Shown: positions 8,163 through 17,484 of the stretch, one piece after another | Layout of the letters: each line of letters begins with the position of its first letter | Numbering within the stretch: the first letter of the stretch is position 1 | Assembly: GCF_022009635.1 (NCBI RefSeq) | Contig: NZ_CP091716.1 | Location: 2,743,001 to 2,807,000, forward strand | DNA from: Variovorax paradoxus | Lineage (GTDB): Bacteria > Pseudomonadota > Gammaproteobacteria > Burkholderiales > Burkholderiaceae_C | DNA: 64,000 nucleotides | Reading direction: 5' to 3' | Notes under the pieces: generated by a model | Told to the model about the DNA's origin: nothing | The model's input: only the letters and a program-made list of their open reading frames with translations | Databases searched by the model: none | Position numbers and translations under genes: made by a program

Positions 8163-9128
8163 TCAGTCCATCCGCGCGCCGGATGCCTTCACCGCCTTCT
8201 CCCAGCGCGGTGTTTCCGTTGCAAGGAAGCGCGCGAAGTCCTCGCTGCCCAGGTAGGCCGGGTCGGCGCCCTGGCTCACCATGCGGTCGCGCACTTCGGG
8301 GTTGTTCAGCACCTGCCTGAAGGCGTCGCCGAGCTTGGCGACCACGTCTTTCGGCGTGTCCTTCGGCGCGAGGAAGCCGTAGAAGCCCACCACCTCGAAG
8401 CCCTTGACGCCCGACTCGATGACCGTCGGCACGTCGGGCAGAGCGGGGTTGCGTTCGCGGCTGGTCACGGCCAGCGCGCGCACCTTGCCCTGCTTGTGAT
8501 AGTTGGCCGCCTGCGGGATCGATTCGGCCATGAACTGCACCTGCCCGCCCATCAGGTCGGTGAAGGCCGGCGCGCTACCGCGGTAGGGGATGTGCACCAT
8601 GAAGATGCCGGTCGCGGTCTTGAACATCTCGGGCACCAGGTGGCTGATGCCGCCGTTGCCGGCCGAGCCGTAGTTGACCTGGCCGGGCCGCGCCTTGGCA
8701 TAGTCGATGAACTGCCTGAGGTTCTGCACCGGCAGCTTGGGCGTGACCAGCAGGGCCAGCGGCTGCATGGCGGTGCGGGCGATGGGCACGAAGTCGCGCT
8801 GCGTGTTGTAGGGCAGCTTGCTGTAGAGCGCGCCGTTGATCACCGCCACGCCGGTGTTGGCCAGCATGAGCGTGTAGCCGTCGGCCGGGCTCTTGGCCAC
8901 GGCATCGGCGCCCACCGAGCCGCCCGCGCCCGGCTTGTAGTCGATGATGATCGGCTGGCCCAGCACGGCCTGCAGCTTGTCGGTCAGCAGGCGCGCGTGC
9001 TGGTCGAGCGGGCCGCCGGCCGGAAAGCCGATGACGAGCTTGATCGGCTTGTCGGGGTAGGCGGCCAGCGCGGCCGTGCCGAGGCTGAAAGAAAGGGCCG
9101 CCAGCGCGGCCCGGATGGGCTTGTTCAT
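8163..9128 (-). CDS. Bug-family periplasmic substrate-binding protein (tripartite tricarboxylate transporter type)
   Basis: A 321-residue secreted binding protein of the Bug/TctC family. It has a signal peptide (MNKPIRAALAALSFSLGTAALA), then the conserved start YPDKPIKLVIGFPAGGPLDQ, the NxGxGG-like ligand loop (YKPGAGGSVGADAVAKSPADGYT) and the PYRGSAPAFTDLMGGQVQ motif. The ATG at 9128 has a GGAGACGG ribosome site. No TctA/TctB membrane genes are nearby, so it is one of the many orphan Bug receptors typical of this bacterial family. The ligand is presumably a carboxylated compound. It converges on the Crp/Fnr gene, leaving only 16 bp. Confidence 0.94.
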   Translation of the reverse strand: MNKPIRAALAALSFSLGTAALAAYPDKPIKLVIGFPAGGPLDQHARLLTDKLQAVLGQPIIIDYKPGAGGSVGADAVAKSPADGYTLMLANTGVAVINGALYSKLPYNTQRDFVPIARTAMQPLALLVTPKLPVQNLRQFIDYAKARPGQVNYGSAGNGGISHLVPEMFKTATGIFMVHIPYRGSAPAFTDLMGGQVQFMAESIPQAANYHKQGKVRALAVTSRERNPALPDVPTVIESGVKGFEVVGFYGFLAPKDTPKDVVAKLGDAFRQVLNNPEVRDRMVSQGADPAYLGSEDFARFLATETPRWEKAVKASGARMD

Positions 9129-9169
9129 GATCCGTCTCCTTGTTGTGGAGACGATCATAAGCAGCCTCC

Positions 9170-9610
9170 TCAGCCGGCCAGCGTGGCCTTGAGCGTGATC
9201 TCGGGCACGCTCGCCAGCGCCTTCGACAGCGGGCAGCCGGCCTTGGCGGCGGCCGCGATCTGCTGGAACTTCGCCTCGTCGAGCTTCGGCACGGCGGCGT
9301 CCAGCTCGAGCGCGATGCGGTCGATCTTGAAGCCTTCGCCGTCCTTGGCCAGCCGCACAGCGGCTTTGGTGTCGATCTTGGTGGCGGTGAAGCCTTCCTT
9401 CTCGAGCGCGAAGGCGAAGGCCATCGTCAGGCAGGCCGCGTGGGCCGCGCCGACGATTTCCTCGGGGTTGGTGCCGCGCTTGTCGTCTTCGAAACGGCTC
9501 GCGAAGCCGTAGGGGTAGTCCTTGAGGGCGCCGGTCTCGGTGCTGATCTGGCCCTTGCCGGTCTTGCCGGCGCCTTCCCAGTGAACGCTTGCGTGCTTGT
9601 CTGCTGCCAT
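9170..9610 (-). CDS. OsmC-family peroxiredoxin
   Basis: A 146-residue OsmC-type protein, thiol-dependent peroxidase of the cytoplasm. Its two conserved cysteines are visible in AHAACLTMAFAFAL (about residue 60) and AAAKAGCPLSKAL (about residue 125), and the N-terminus HASVHWEGAGKTGKG matches OsmC rather than Ohr. Family members reduce organic hydroperoxides. It stands alone, divergent from the acyl-CoA ligase gene. Confidence 0.93.
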   Translation of the reverse strand: MAADKHASVHWEGAGKTGKGQISTETGALKDYPYGFASRFEDDKRGTNPEEIVGAAHAACLTMAFAFALEKEGFTATKIDTKAAVRLAKDGEGFKIDRIALELDAAVPKLDEAKFQQIAAAAKAGCPLSKALASVPEITLKATLAG

Positions 9611-9785
9611 GTCGGTTCCTTCGTGCGGTAGGTGGGTGGGTTGGGGGAACGGCAGGTATCGCCGATGGACCGCCGGTTGTCTGTAGTCGCAGGGCGCATG
9701 CGCGCCGGCGGTGTCAGAAAAAATGGCGTCACCTAGGCGACGGCCCGCGGGCTTCCCCGATGGGAGCGGCGCCGTCGGCGGCTTA

Positions 9786-9808
9786 GGCTGCGTGCAGCCG
9801 CTTTTTTT
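9786..9808 (+). terminator. Terminator-like hairpin upstream of the acyl-CoA ligase gene
   Basis: GGCTG at 9786-9790 pairs with CAGCC at 9795-9799 around a CGTG loop and is followed by GC and seven Ts (9802-9808). No rightward gene lies just upstream, and the hairpin is 29 bp before the ligase ATG. It could be a leader attenuator or a barrier to stray transcription. The stem is short (5 bp), so efficiency is uncertain. Confidence 0.5.
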
Positions 9809-9837
9809 CTCCCTCCCGCTTCCCGCCTGTTCTCACC

Positions 9838-11535
9838 ATGCAACAACGCCCGCATTACAAGTTCTGGCCCAAACGCCTTCCGCATTCGATCACCGTCCCG
9901 GCCACCTCGCTCTGGCACAACCTGGCCACCTCGGCCGCCCGCTATCCGGACAAGCCGGCGCTGGTGTTCTTCGGGCGGGTGCTGAGCTACCGCGACTTTG
10001 CCGAGCAGGCCGAGCGCCTGGCCGGCGCGCTGCATGCGCTGGGCGTGAAGCGCGGCGACCGCGTGATCCTGGACATGCAGAACTGCCCGCAGCTGGTGAT
10101 CGCGCATTTCGCGATCCTGCGCGCCAACGCGGTGGTGGTGCCGGTCAACCCGATGAACCGGGCCGAGGAGCTCAAGCACTACATCACCGACCCCGACGCC
10201 AAGGTGGCGATCATCACCGGCGACCTCGCGGCCGAGCTCGCCAAGGCCAGCGATGCGCTGCCGCCCGAGCAGCGGCTGTCGCACATGATCGTGACCCAGT
10301 TCACCGACGCCTTCGACGCCGACGTGTCGGGCGACGACGCCCCGGCGCCGGCCTGGAAGGAGTGGCTCACCACCCGCCATCCGCTGCCCGCGCTGGCCGG
10401 CGGCCAGGTCATGGCCTGGACCGACGCGCTGGCCGCCAACCATCCAGCGCCCGCGCACGTGGTGGGCGCCAACGACATGGCGCTGCTGCCCTACACCAGC
10501 GGCACCACCGGCCTGCCCAAGGGCTGCGTGCACCACCATTCGAGCCTGATGCACAACGCCATGGCCGGCCAGCTCTGGGGCGGCTCGACTTCCGAGGCTG
10601 TGGTGCTGGCGGTGGTGCCCATGTTCCACATCACCGGCGTGGTCAGCATGATGCACACCGCCGTGCTGGCGGCGGCCACGCTGATCATCATGCCGCGCTG
10701 GGACCGCGACGTGGCCGGCCGGCTCATCTCGCGCTGGAAGGTCACGGCCTGGACCAACATCCCGACCATGGTCATCGACCTCATGGCCAGCCCCAACTTC
10801 GCGAGCTACGACCTGTCGAGCATGAACTACATCGGCGGCGGCGGCGCGGCCATGCCGCAGGCGGTGGCGCAGAGACTGCTGGAGCAGTACGGCCTGAAGT
10901 ACCAGGAAGGCTACGGCCTGACCGAGACCGCCGCGCCCTCGCACACCAACCCGTCGGACCACCCCAAGCAGCAATGCCTGGGCATTCCGTTCATGAGCAC
11001 CGACGCGCGCGTGGTCGACCCCGACACCCTGGCCGAAATGCCCATCGGAGAATCGGGCGAGATCATCATCCACGGCCCCGAGGTGTTCCAGGGCTACTGG
11101 AAGCGGCCGGACGCCACTGCCGCCGCCTTCGTCGAGTTCGAGGGCAAGCGCTTCTTCCGCTCGGGCGACATGGGCCGCATGGACGAGGAGGGCTACTTCT
11201 TCATCACCGACCGCCTGAAGCGCATGATCAACGCCAGCGGCTTCAAGGTGTGGCCGGCCGAGGTCGAACTGCTGATGTTCCGCCACCCCGCGATCCAGGA
11301 GGCCTGCGTCATCTCGACCAAGGACGACTACCGCGGCGAATCCGTCAAGGCCGTGGTGGTGCTGCGCGCCACGCACAAGGACACCACCGAGCAGGAAATC
11401 ATCGACTGGTGCCGCGAGAACATGGCGGTCTACAAGATCCCGCGCAAGGTGCAGTTCGTCGATGCGCTGCCCAAGAGCGGCAGCGGGAAGGTGATGTGGC
11501 GGCTGCTGCAGGAAGACGAGAGCCGCGCCAAGTGA
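9838..11535 (+). CDS. Long-chain-fatty-acid-type acyl-CoA ligase (AMP-binding)
   Basis: A 565-residue member of the ANL adenylating superfamily, which activates a carboxylic acid to acyl-AMP and then to the CoA thioester in the cytoplasm. The phosphate loop YTSGTTGLPKGC is at about residue 220, the A5 motif YGLTETAAPSH at about residue 360, the hinge region GDMGRMDEEGYFFITDRLKRMI at about residue 440, and the adenylation lysine in PKSGSGKV near the C-terminus. Length and motifs fit the medium/long-chain or aromatic acyl-CoA synthetases. Substrate preference cannot be read from the sequence. No Shine-Dalgarno is obvious before the ATG. Confidence 0.93.
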   Translation: MQQRPHYKFWPKRLPHSITVPATSLWHNLATSAARYPDKPALVFFGRVLSYRDFAEQAERLAGALHALGVKRGDRVILDMQNCPQLVIAHFAILRANAVVVPVNPMNRAEELKHYITDPDAKVAIITGDLAAELAKASDALPPEQRLSHMIVTQFTDAFDADVSGDDAPAPAWKEWLTTRHPLPALAGGQVMAWTDALAANHPAPAHVVGANDMALLPYTSGTTGLPKGCVHHHSSLMHNAMAGQLWGGSTSEAVVLAVVPMFHITGVVSMMHTAVLAAATLIIMPRWDRDVAGRLISRWKVTAWTNIPTMVIDLMASPNFASYDLSSMNYIGGGGAAMPQAVAQRLLEQYGLKYQEGYGLTETAAPSHTNPSDHPKQQCLGIPFMSTDARVVDPDTLAEMPIGESGEIIIHGPEVFQGYWKRPDATAAAFVEFEGKRFFRSGDMGRMDEEGYFFITDRLKRMINASGFKVWPAEVELLMFRHPAIQEACVISTKDDYRGESVKAVVVLRATHKDTTEQEIIDWCRENMAVYKIPRKVQFVDALPKSGSGKVMWRLLQEDESRAK

Positions 11536-11553
11536 GCGCGGCGCGCCCCGGCC

Positions 11554-12036
11554 TTACTTGCCCAGGCCCAGCGACTTCAGCAGCGCACCAGCCTCCGTGC
11601 GCCCGTTCGAGGTGATCGACGGCGAGGCCATCGCCTTGCCCAGGTAGTCCACCACCTTGTGCCGGTTCTGGTTCGGTCCTTCCCACAGGAAGAGCCGTCC
11701 CAGTTCCAGCGCCGCGTCGCCGTCGCCTTGCGCGTAGGCCTTCTCGAACCAGAAGCGCGCCCAGCGGAAGTTGCCTTCGTCGCGATAGCAGATGGCGAGG
11801 TTGGCGCAGCCCGCCACGTCGCCCGCCTTGGCGGCCTTGCGATACCAGTCGCGCGCCGCCGCGGGGTTTTTCTTCACGCCGATGCCGTGGTCGAGGAAGT
11901 AGCCGACGCTGTTGAGCGCATGGGTCTCGCCCGCGGCCGCCGCCTTGAGGAACAGCGAGAGGGCCTTCTTGTGCGCGCCGGCATCCCATGCGTCGTTGGC
12001 TGCGAGGAACCAGTCGTCCTGGGTGGGTTCTTGCAT
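11554..12036 (-). CDS. Sel1/TPR-like repeat protein
   Basis: A 160-residue protein built of Sel1-like helical repeats: ALSLFLKAAAAGETHALNSVGYFLDHG, AARDWYRKAAKAGDVAGCANLAICY and ARFWFEKAYAQGDGDAALELG follow each other at about 35 residues. There is no signal peptide, so it is expected in the cytoplasm as a protein-interaction adaptor. It is convergent with the acyl-CoA ligase (18 bp apart). Specific partners are unknown. Confidence 0.85.
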   Translation of the reverse strand: MQEPTQDDWFLAANDAWDAGAHKKALSLFLKAAAAGETHALNSVGYFLDHGIGVKKNPAAARDWYRKAAKAGDVAGCANLAICYRDEGNFRWARFWFEKAYAQGDGDAALELGRLFLWEGPNQNRHKVVDYLGKAMASPSITSNGRTEAGALLKSLGLGK

Positions 12037-12155
12037 GGTGCGTGCTCTCCTTCGAAGCGTGGTTCAAAAGAAAAAGTCTGTGTACCGACCGGTTCCGGCG
12101 AATGGATCACGTAGCCTCGATCGGTTCTGCCATTCTGCCTATCTCCCGGTTTTTC

Positions 12156-12677
12156 ATGCATTCGCGCGCGTTGCTGCTTTCCTGCCTCCTTGCCTTTTCT
12201 CCCCTCCTGACCCAAGCCGCTCCGCGCTCCTGCCTCGTCGTGGGCATCAGCGACGGCGACACGCTCACCGCGCGCTGCGGCCGCATCGGCGCCTATGAAC
12301 GCGTGAAGGTGCGCATCGCGGCCATCGACGCGCCGGAGAAGGCGCAGCCCTACGGCCAGCGCAGCCGCCAGGCGCTCAGCAACCTGTGCTTCAGCGAAAC
12401 GGCGCTCATCACCGAGGTCGACACCGACCGCTACGGCCGCACCGTGGCCGACGTCAGCTGCAACGGCGAGGACGTCGGCAGCCGCATGGTGTCCGAAGGC
12501 TGGGCCTGGGTCTACGACTACAACAAGATCGCCACCAAGCGCGGCGGCGGGCTCTTCAAGCTCGAGGCCAAAGCGCGCGGCAAGCGCCTGGGCCTGTGGG
12601 CCGACCCGAGGCCGACGCCCCCTTGGGAGTGGCGCCGCCGCGAGCGCGACTCGCGGCACCACGGCTTCTTCTTCTGA
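12156..12677 (+). CDS. Secreted thermonuclease-family (SNase) nuclease
   Basis: A 173-residue staphylococcal-nuclease homologue. A signal peptide (MHSRALLLSCLLAFSPLLTQA) precedes the OB-fold core: VVGISDGDTLTARC, VKVRIAAIDAPEKAQPYGQRSRQAL (Arg and Glu of the active site) and DTDRYGRTVADV (second Arg). The C-terminus (WEWRRRERDSRHHGFFF) is basic. The start at 12156 was chosen for the signal peptide; an in-frame ATG at 12102 would bury it. It probably degrades nucleic acids in the periplasm or outside the cell, with Ca2+. Confidence 0.88.
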   Translation: MHSRALLLSCLLAFSPLLTQAAPRSCLVVGISDGDTLTARCGRIGAYERVKVRIAAIDAPEKAQPYGQRSRQALSNLCFSETALITEVDTDRYGRTVADVSCNGEDVGSRMVSEGWAWVYDYNKIATKRGGGLFKLEAKARGKRLGLWADPRPTPPWEWRRRERDSRHHGFFF

Positions 12678-12693
12678 GCCTGGGCGCGCGCAG

Positions 12694-14358
12694 TCAGGCG
12701 CCGACCCAGAAGTCGATCTCGCGCAGCGCGGCACCGCCGGGCTTGAGGTAGCCCTTCTGCCAGCTGTCGCCGTCCTCCAGCCCTTTCCATTGCTTGGAGG
12801 GCTTCTGCACCGCGCGACGGAAGCGCCAGCGGTACTGGTTGTAGATCGACATGATGTTCGTCGCATAGGCCGAGGCCAGCCCCGGCGCGTCGCGCACGAT
12901 CAGCAGGTTCTCGTCGTTGATGCCGCTGGCCTTGGGCCCCAGGTTGTGCGAGCCGGTCAGCAGCACCGGGTGCTCCGAGAACGGGTCCACCAGCACCACC
13001 TTGCTGTGCACCATGGCGAAGGTATTGGGCAGCTTCTTGAGCTCGCGGCGGAACCACTTGGTCTGCGCGTCGATGGCGGCGGGCAGCACCACGTCGAAGT
13101 CGGCCTTCTCGGAGTTGGCCTGGTCGAACAGCTCGACGGGGTGGGCGGTGGTGCTCGGGTCCTGGTTGATCACACCCTTGATGTAGAGCCGGTGTTCGCC
13201 GTCGCCGGCGCGCGCGGTGTCGATGATCTCGTTGAGCAGCGTGTCGGCCGGGCCGGGGTTGAACATGAGGAACAGCACCGCCTGCCGCGCGCCCTGCACG
13301 ATGGCGCGGGCCTCTTCCAGGTCGACCTGGCCCACCGTGGGCGTGAACCACAGGCGCGTGGGCGCGGAGCCGACCTTGGTGGCGCGCGGGCGGCTGTTTT
13401 CTTCCTTCAGCTCAGGCGGCGTCTGGTCGCCGGCTTCCTTGAGCAGGTCCCACTGCTTGCGGTATTCGCGCGCCAGTTCGAAGTCGTCGAGCAGCAGCGA
13501 GTTGTTGGCTTGCGTGCACAGGCCGGTCTGGGTCCAGTTCTGGCTGCCGGTCCACACCCAGCGCGGCTTCTGTTCTTCGTCGCAGATGACGAGGAATTTG
13601 TTGTGGCCCAGCGCGCGCGGCGACACCATGCGGTCGTGCAGGTCGATCTTCGCGGCGAGCCGTTCGCGGGCGGCGGCGTTCTGGTCTTCGCCTTTCTTCT
13701 TCACGCTGCCGTTGGCCAGCACTACGTGCGCGCGCTTGCGGAATTTCTCGAGCGCGGTCTCGAGCGCTTCGTCGTCGAGTTCGTAGAGGGCGGCGTACAC
13801 GTCGCGCTTCTCGCTCGCCGCCTGCGCCAGCAGCTCGAACAGGCGCTCGCCCAGCGCGCCCATGAGGTACGCGCGGAACGGATCGCCGGGCGTCTCGATG
13901 ACCTTGCGCAGCTTCTTCGTCTTCAGGTCTTCCGCGGTGATGCCGAGCCGGCGCGACACCCATTGCGAGGCCACGATGCCGCGGTTGAAGTACGCCTCGA
14001 TCTTCGGGGATACCTCGTGATTGAGCACGATCTCGTCGGTCCAGCCGCTGGCGTCGGTGCTGTCGGCGCGCAGGTTCTTGCGGTCGGGGCCGACCATCGG
14101 CACCACGCGGTACTGCAGGCGGTCGCCGGGGTTGGCCATGTAGTCGGTCCACTGGTACTTCTGGATCGGCCAGTTGGTGGATGCGCGGCGGTCGCCGTCT
14201 TTCTGCTTCTCTTCGGCGAAGCCGACCCAGGTGCTGACCACTTCCTCGACGCCGTTGCGGCGCCGCATGAGCGCGAAGCCCCGGCAGTCCTTGATGAAGC
14301 CTTCGGGTTTCCAGGCGATGAACGCGTCGTCGCCGTTGTGATGGACCTTCGCTTGCAT
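12694..14358 (-). CDS. Phospholipase D-like domain protein
   Basis: A 554-residue protein with two HKD-type half-sites: GHNKFLVICD followed by WTGSQNWTQTG (about residues 250-285), and VHSKVVLVDPF followed by LLTGSHNLG (about residues 460-490). These pair to form one phosphodiesterase or nuclease active site. Both lack the textbook D four residues after K but keep HxK and the downstream GSxN, as many bacterial PLD-like proteins do. The N-terminal 160 residues are unlike known domains. There is no signal peptide. It stands alone, convergent with the thermonuclease. Lipid or DNA substrate cannot be decided. Confidence 0.85.
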   Translation of the reverse strand: MQAKVHHNGDDAFIAWKPEGFIKDCRGFALMRRRNGVEEVVSTWVGFAEEKQKDGDRRASTNWPIQKYQWTDYMANPGDRLQYRVVPMVGPDRKNLRADSTDASGWTDEIVLNHEVSPKIEAYFNRGIVASQWVSRRLGITAEDLKTKKLRKVIETPGDPFRAYLMGALGERLFELLAQAASEKRDVYAALYELDDEALETALEKFRKRAHVVLANGSVKKKGEDQNAAARERLAAKIDLHDRMVSPRALGHNKFLVICDEEQKPRWVWTGSQNWTQTGLCTQANNSLLLDDFELAREYRKQWDLLKEAGDQTPPELKEENSRPRATKVGSAPTRLWFTPTVGQVDLEEARAIVQGARQAVLFLMFNPGPADTLLNEIIDTARAGDGEHRLYIKGVINQDPSTTAHPVELFDQANSEKADFDVVLPAAIDAQTKWFRRELKKLPNTFAMVHSKVVLVDPFSEHPVLLTGSHNLGPKASGINDENLLIVRDAPGLASAYATNIMSIYNQYRWRFRRAVQKPSKQWKGLEDGDSWQKGYLKPGGAALREIDFWVGA

Positions 14359-14439
14359 GGCGTGCTCCTTGTGAAGCCCGCATTGAGTGCAAGCGCCATG
14401 ACATGGCAATGACAGCGCCCGGCATGCTGCCGGGGCGCC

Positions 14440-14691
14440 TCAGCAGGCGCCGGAACTCCAGCAGCGCAGCGGGGGAAAGAGCAGGCCCGCGACGAAGCTG
14501 ATGACGCAGAACACCAGCAGGATCAGCGCCGCCATGCGCAGCCCCTCGGCGCTCCAGCGCGGCGCGAAGTTGTCGACGATGAAGCCCGAGAGAAAGGTGC
14601 CCTCGAGGTATTCGGCGCCGCCCCAGCGCAGCACCCACAGCCACAGCAGCGCCTGGGCCGCATGCAGCACGATCCACAGCGTGAGAGACAT
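14440..14691 (-). CDS. Small two-helix membrane protein, unknown function
   Basis: An 83-residue hypothetical protein with two hydrophobic segments (SLTLWIVLHAAQALLWLWVL at the N-terminus and MAALILLVFCVISFVAGLLF near residues 55-75), the second followed by PPLRCW. It starts at ATG 14691, 19 bp downstream of the NDH-2-type dehydrogenase stop, so the two may be co-transcribed. No family is recognised. Confidence 0.6.
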   Translation of the reverse strand: MSLTLWIVLHAAQALLWLWVLRWGGAEYLEGTFLSGFIVDNFAPRWSAEGLRMAALILLVFCVISFVAGLLFPPLRCWSSGAC

Positions 14692-14710
14692 CGCGGCGCA
14701 GCTTCCCGGC

Positions 14711-16066
14711 TCAGGACTCGCCCTTGCCCTGCACGTCGGCCACCACGCGCGCATTGCGCTGGAAGCTCCAGTAGGCGCCGGCCCAGTCCATCATCACGAC
14801 GATGCGGTTGCGAAAGCCGATCAGGAAGTACGCGTGCGCGAACAGCCAGAACAGCCACGCCAGCCGGCCGCTGAAGCGCAGCGGGCCGAAGGGCGTGCCC
14901 AGGTCGACCACGGCCGAGTTGCGGCCGATGGTGGCGAGGTTGCCGTAGTCGGCATAGCGGAACGGCGTCGTCGGCCGGCCGGCGATGCGGCACAGGATGT
15001 TGGCCGCCGCCGCGCGCCCCATCTGCTTGGCGCCGGGCGACACGCCGGGCACAGGCTTCGGCGGCTTGCCGGGCGCGTGGCTCATGGCGGCGGCAAGGTC
15101 GCCCACCACGCTGATCGATGGGTAACCCGCCAGGCTCAGGTCGGGCTCGACCTTGATGCGGCCCGCGCGGTCGCATTCGACGCCGGTGGCGGCGCCCAGC
15201 ATGCGCCCCAGCGGCGAGGCGGCCACGCCCGCGGCCCACACCACGCAGCTGCTATCGATTCGGTAGCTGGCAGCGGGCGCTCCATCCGCGCCGCCGCCGG
15301 TCTGCACCTCGAGGCCGGTGGGGTCGATGGCGGTCACGCGGGCGTTCAACCGCACCTCGACGCCCAGTTTTTCGAGCTGCTCCAGCGCCTTCTGGCTCAG
15401 CGACTCGGGCATGGCCTGCAGCACGCGCGGGCCGCCTTCCACCAGCAGCACCTGGGCGCTTGCCGGGTCGATGTGGCGGAACTCGCCCGACAGCGTGTGC
15501 TTGGCGATCTCGGCCAGCGTGCCGGCCATTTCGACGCCGGTCGGGCCGGCGCCGATCACCACGAAAGTGAGCAGGGCGCGGCGGCGCTCGGGGTCGGTGG
15601 TGATCTCGGCCGTCTCGAACGACAGCAGCACGCGGCGGCGGATCTCGAAGGCATCGGCCAGCGTCTTCAGGCCGGGCGCGATGGGCGCCCACTGGTCGTT
15701 GCCGAAGTAGCTGTGCGTTGCGCCGGCCGCGACGATCAGGTGGTCATAAGGCACGCTGTCGCCGTTGGCCAGTTGCACCATGCGCGCGGCGGGGTCGATG
15801 CCCGTGACCTCGCCCAGCAGCGTGGTGATGCGCGGCTGCTTTCGGAAGAGCGCGCGCACCGGCGCCGCGATCGATGGAGCGGCGAGCCCGGCGGTCGCCA
15901 CCTGGTAGAGCAGGGGCTGGAACAGGTGATGGTTGGTCTTGTCGATCACCGTCACGTCGACATCCGCGTGCTGGAGCTTGCGCGCCGCTTCGAGTCCGCC
16001 GAATCCGCAGCCGACGATGACGATTCGCGGCCTGCCCGATGTGCCCGATGGGTTGGTCGTTTGCAT
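14711..16066 (-). CDS. NAD(P)/FAD-dependent oxidoreductase, type II NADH dehydrogenase-like
   Basis: A 451-residue flavoprotein. The FAD dinucleotide motif is at the N-terminus (IVIVGCGFGGLEAARKL), the NAD motif in the middle (FVVIGAGPTGVEMAGTLAEI), and VVWAAGV and the FAD-contacting ISVVGDLAAA follow. The C-terminal part (WLFWLFAHAYFLIGFRNRIVV) is hydrophobic and probably anchors it to the inner membrane, as in type II NADH:quinone dehydrogenases. It would pass electrons from NADH to quinone without proton pumping. The start at 16066 is 157 bp from, and divergent to, egtB. Confidence 0.9.
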   Translation of the reverse strand: MQTTNPSGTSGRPRIVIVGCGFGGLEAARKLQHADVDVTVIDKTNHHLFQPLLYQVATAGLAAPSIAAPVRALFRKQPRITTLLGEVTGIDPAARMVQLANGDSVPYDHLIVAAGATHSYFGNDQWAPIAPGLKTLADAFEIRRRVLLSFETAEITTDPERRRALLTFVVIGAGPTGVEMAGTLAEIAKHTLSGEFRHIDPASAQVLLVEGGPRVLQAMPESLSQKALEQLEKLGVEVRLNARVTAIDPTGLEVQTGGGADGAPAASYRIDSSCVVWAAGVAASPLGRMLGAATGVECDRAGRIKVEPDLSLAGYPSISVVGDLAAAMSHAPGKPPKPVPGVSPGAKQMGRAAAANILCRIAGRPTTPFRYADYGNLATIGRNSAVVDLGTPFGPLRFSGRLAWLFWLFAHAYFLIGFRNRIVVMMDWAGAYWSFQRNARVVADVQGKGES

Positions 16067-16222
16067 GCGACGGATGATACGCAGCCCGCCATGCACGTCC
16101 GCGCGTCTTGTGCCACAGTGGCTGCCCGCCGATTTTTCGGCTGCGAGCCTGCGGCGTTTTGTCCTACGCGCTTTCTTCATCCGAATGGGCTACAAAGTGC
16201 GGCTGACCCGACTGGAGACCCC

Positions 16223-17482
16223 ATGACGCTTTCCCGGCCGATCACACAGGCGGCAAGCGCACTGCGCGACAGATTCCGCGACGTGCGCGCCACCAGCCTG
16301 GCGCTTGCCGCCCCGCTTTCCGCCGAGGACCAGTGCATCCAGTCGATGCCCGACGCGAGCCCGACCAAGTGGCACCTGGCGCACACCACCTGGTTCTTCG
16401 AGACGGTGCTGCTGCAGCCGCACGCCACGGGTTACCTACCCTTCGACAAGCGCTTTCATTACCTTTTCAACTCGTACTACGAGGCGCTCGGCCCGCGCCA
16501 TCCGCGCCCGCAGCGCGGCCTGCTCACGCGGCCCTCGGTGGACGAGGTGCATGCGTATCGCAAGCATGTCGACGAGGCGGTGGTCGCGCTGCTCGAGGAA
16601 GGCAGCGGCGAGTGGGCCGCCATCGAGCCTATCGTCACCCTGGGGCTGAATCACGAACAGCAGCACCAGGAACTGCTGCTCACCGACATCCTGCATGCGC
16701 TGTCGTGCAACCCGATGCTGCCCGCCTACAAGCCCGCGAGCGGGCCGGCGCTGCGGCTGGCCGCCGTGCCGCCCGCGATGCGCTGGATCGAACGTCATGG
16801 CGGCGTGGTCGAGGTGGGTTTTGGAGGGCGTGAGTTTTCGTTCGACAACGAGACACCCCGCCACAAGGCGCTGGTGCAGCCGCATGCCATTGCCGACCGG
16901 CTGGTGAGCTGCGGCGACTTCGCGCAGTTCATCGCCGACGGCGGCTACCAGCGGCCCGAGCTGTGGCTGTCCGACGGATGGGCGGCGGTGCAGGCGAACG
17001 GCTGGCGTCATCCGGCCTACTGGCTCGCGCCCGACGATCCGAGGCTCGGCTTCGGCCTGCAGCCTTCGCAAGGGCCCTCCGCCGGCTGGCACGTGTTCGG
17101 CCTGCATGGCGTGCGGCCGATGGAGGCCGATGCGCCGGTGTCGCAGCTCAGCTTCTATGAGGCCGCCGCGTATGCCGAATGGGCCGGCGCGCGCTTGCCG
17201 ACCGAATTCGAATGGGAGTCTGCATGCGACGCGCCCGGCATCACGCAGATGACCGGCCATGTCTGGCAGTGGACGCGCTCGTCCTACGACCCGTACCCGG
17301 GCTTCAGGCCCATGCCCGGCATCGCGGCGGAATACAACGGCAAGTTCATGGTGGGACAACTGGTGTTGCGCGGCGGCAGCGTGGCCACCCCGGCGGGGCA
17401 CACGCGGCCCAGCTATCGCAACTTCTTTCCGCCGGCGGCACGCTGGCAGTTCTCGGGGCTGCGGCTCGCGAAAGACATCTGA
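16223..17482 (+). CDS. egtB: Ergothioneine biosynthesis protein EgtB (iron-dependent sulfoxide synthase)
   Basis: A 419-residue enzyme that joins trimethylhistidine (hercynine) to a thiol donor with O2 to give the sulfoxide precursor of ergothioneine. The N-terminal DinB-like domain has the three-His iron site: H51 in WHLAH, and H144 and H148 in NHEQQHQE. The C-terminal formylglycine-generating-enzyme-like domain is visible in LSFYEAAAYAEWAGARLPTEFEWE, GHVWQWTRSSYDPYPGF and LRGGSVATPAGHTRPSYRNFFP. GGAG precedes the ATG. It is followed after 2 bp by egtD. No egtA or egtC is in the neighbourhood, so the thiol donor may be cysteine itself. Confidence 0.95.
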   Translation: MTLSRPITQAASALRDRFRDVRATSLALAAPLSAEDQCIQSMPDASPTKWHLAHTTWFFETVLLQPHATGYLPFDKRFHYLFNSYYEALGPRHPRPQRGLLTRPSVDEVHAYRKHVDEAVVALLEEGSGEWAAIEPIVTLGLNHEQQHQELLLTDILHALSCNPMLPAYKPASGPALRLAAVPPAMRWIERHGGVVEVGFGGREFSFDNETPRHKALVQPHAIADRLVSCGDFAQFIADGGYQRPELWLSDGWAAVQANGWRHPAYWLAPDDPRLGFGLQPSQGPSAGWHVFGLHGVRPMEADAPVSQLSFYEAAAYAEWAGARLPTEFEWESACDAPGITQMTGHVWQWTRSSYDPYPGFRPMPGIAAEYNGKFMVGQLVLRGGSVATPAGHTRPSYRNFFPPAARWQFSGLRLAKDI

Positions 17483-17484
17483 TC

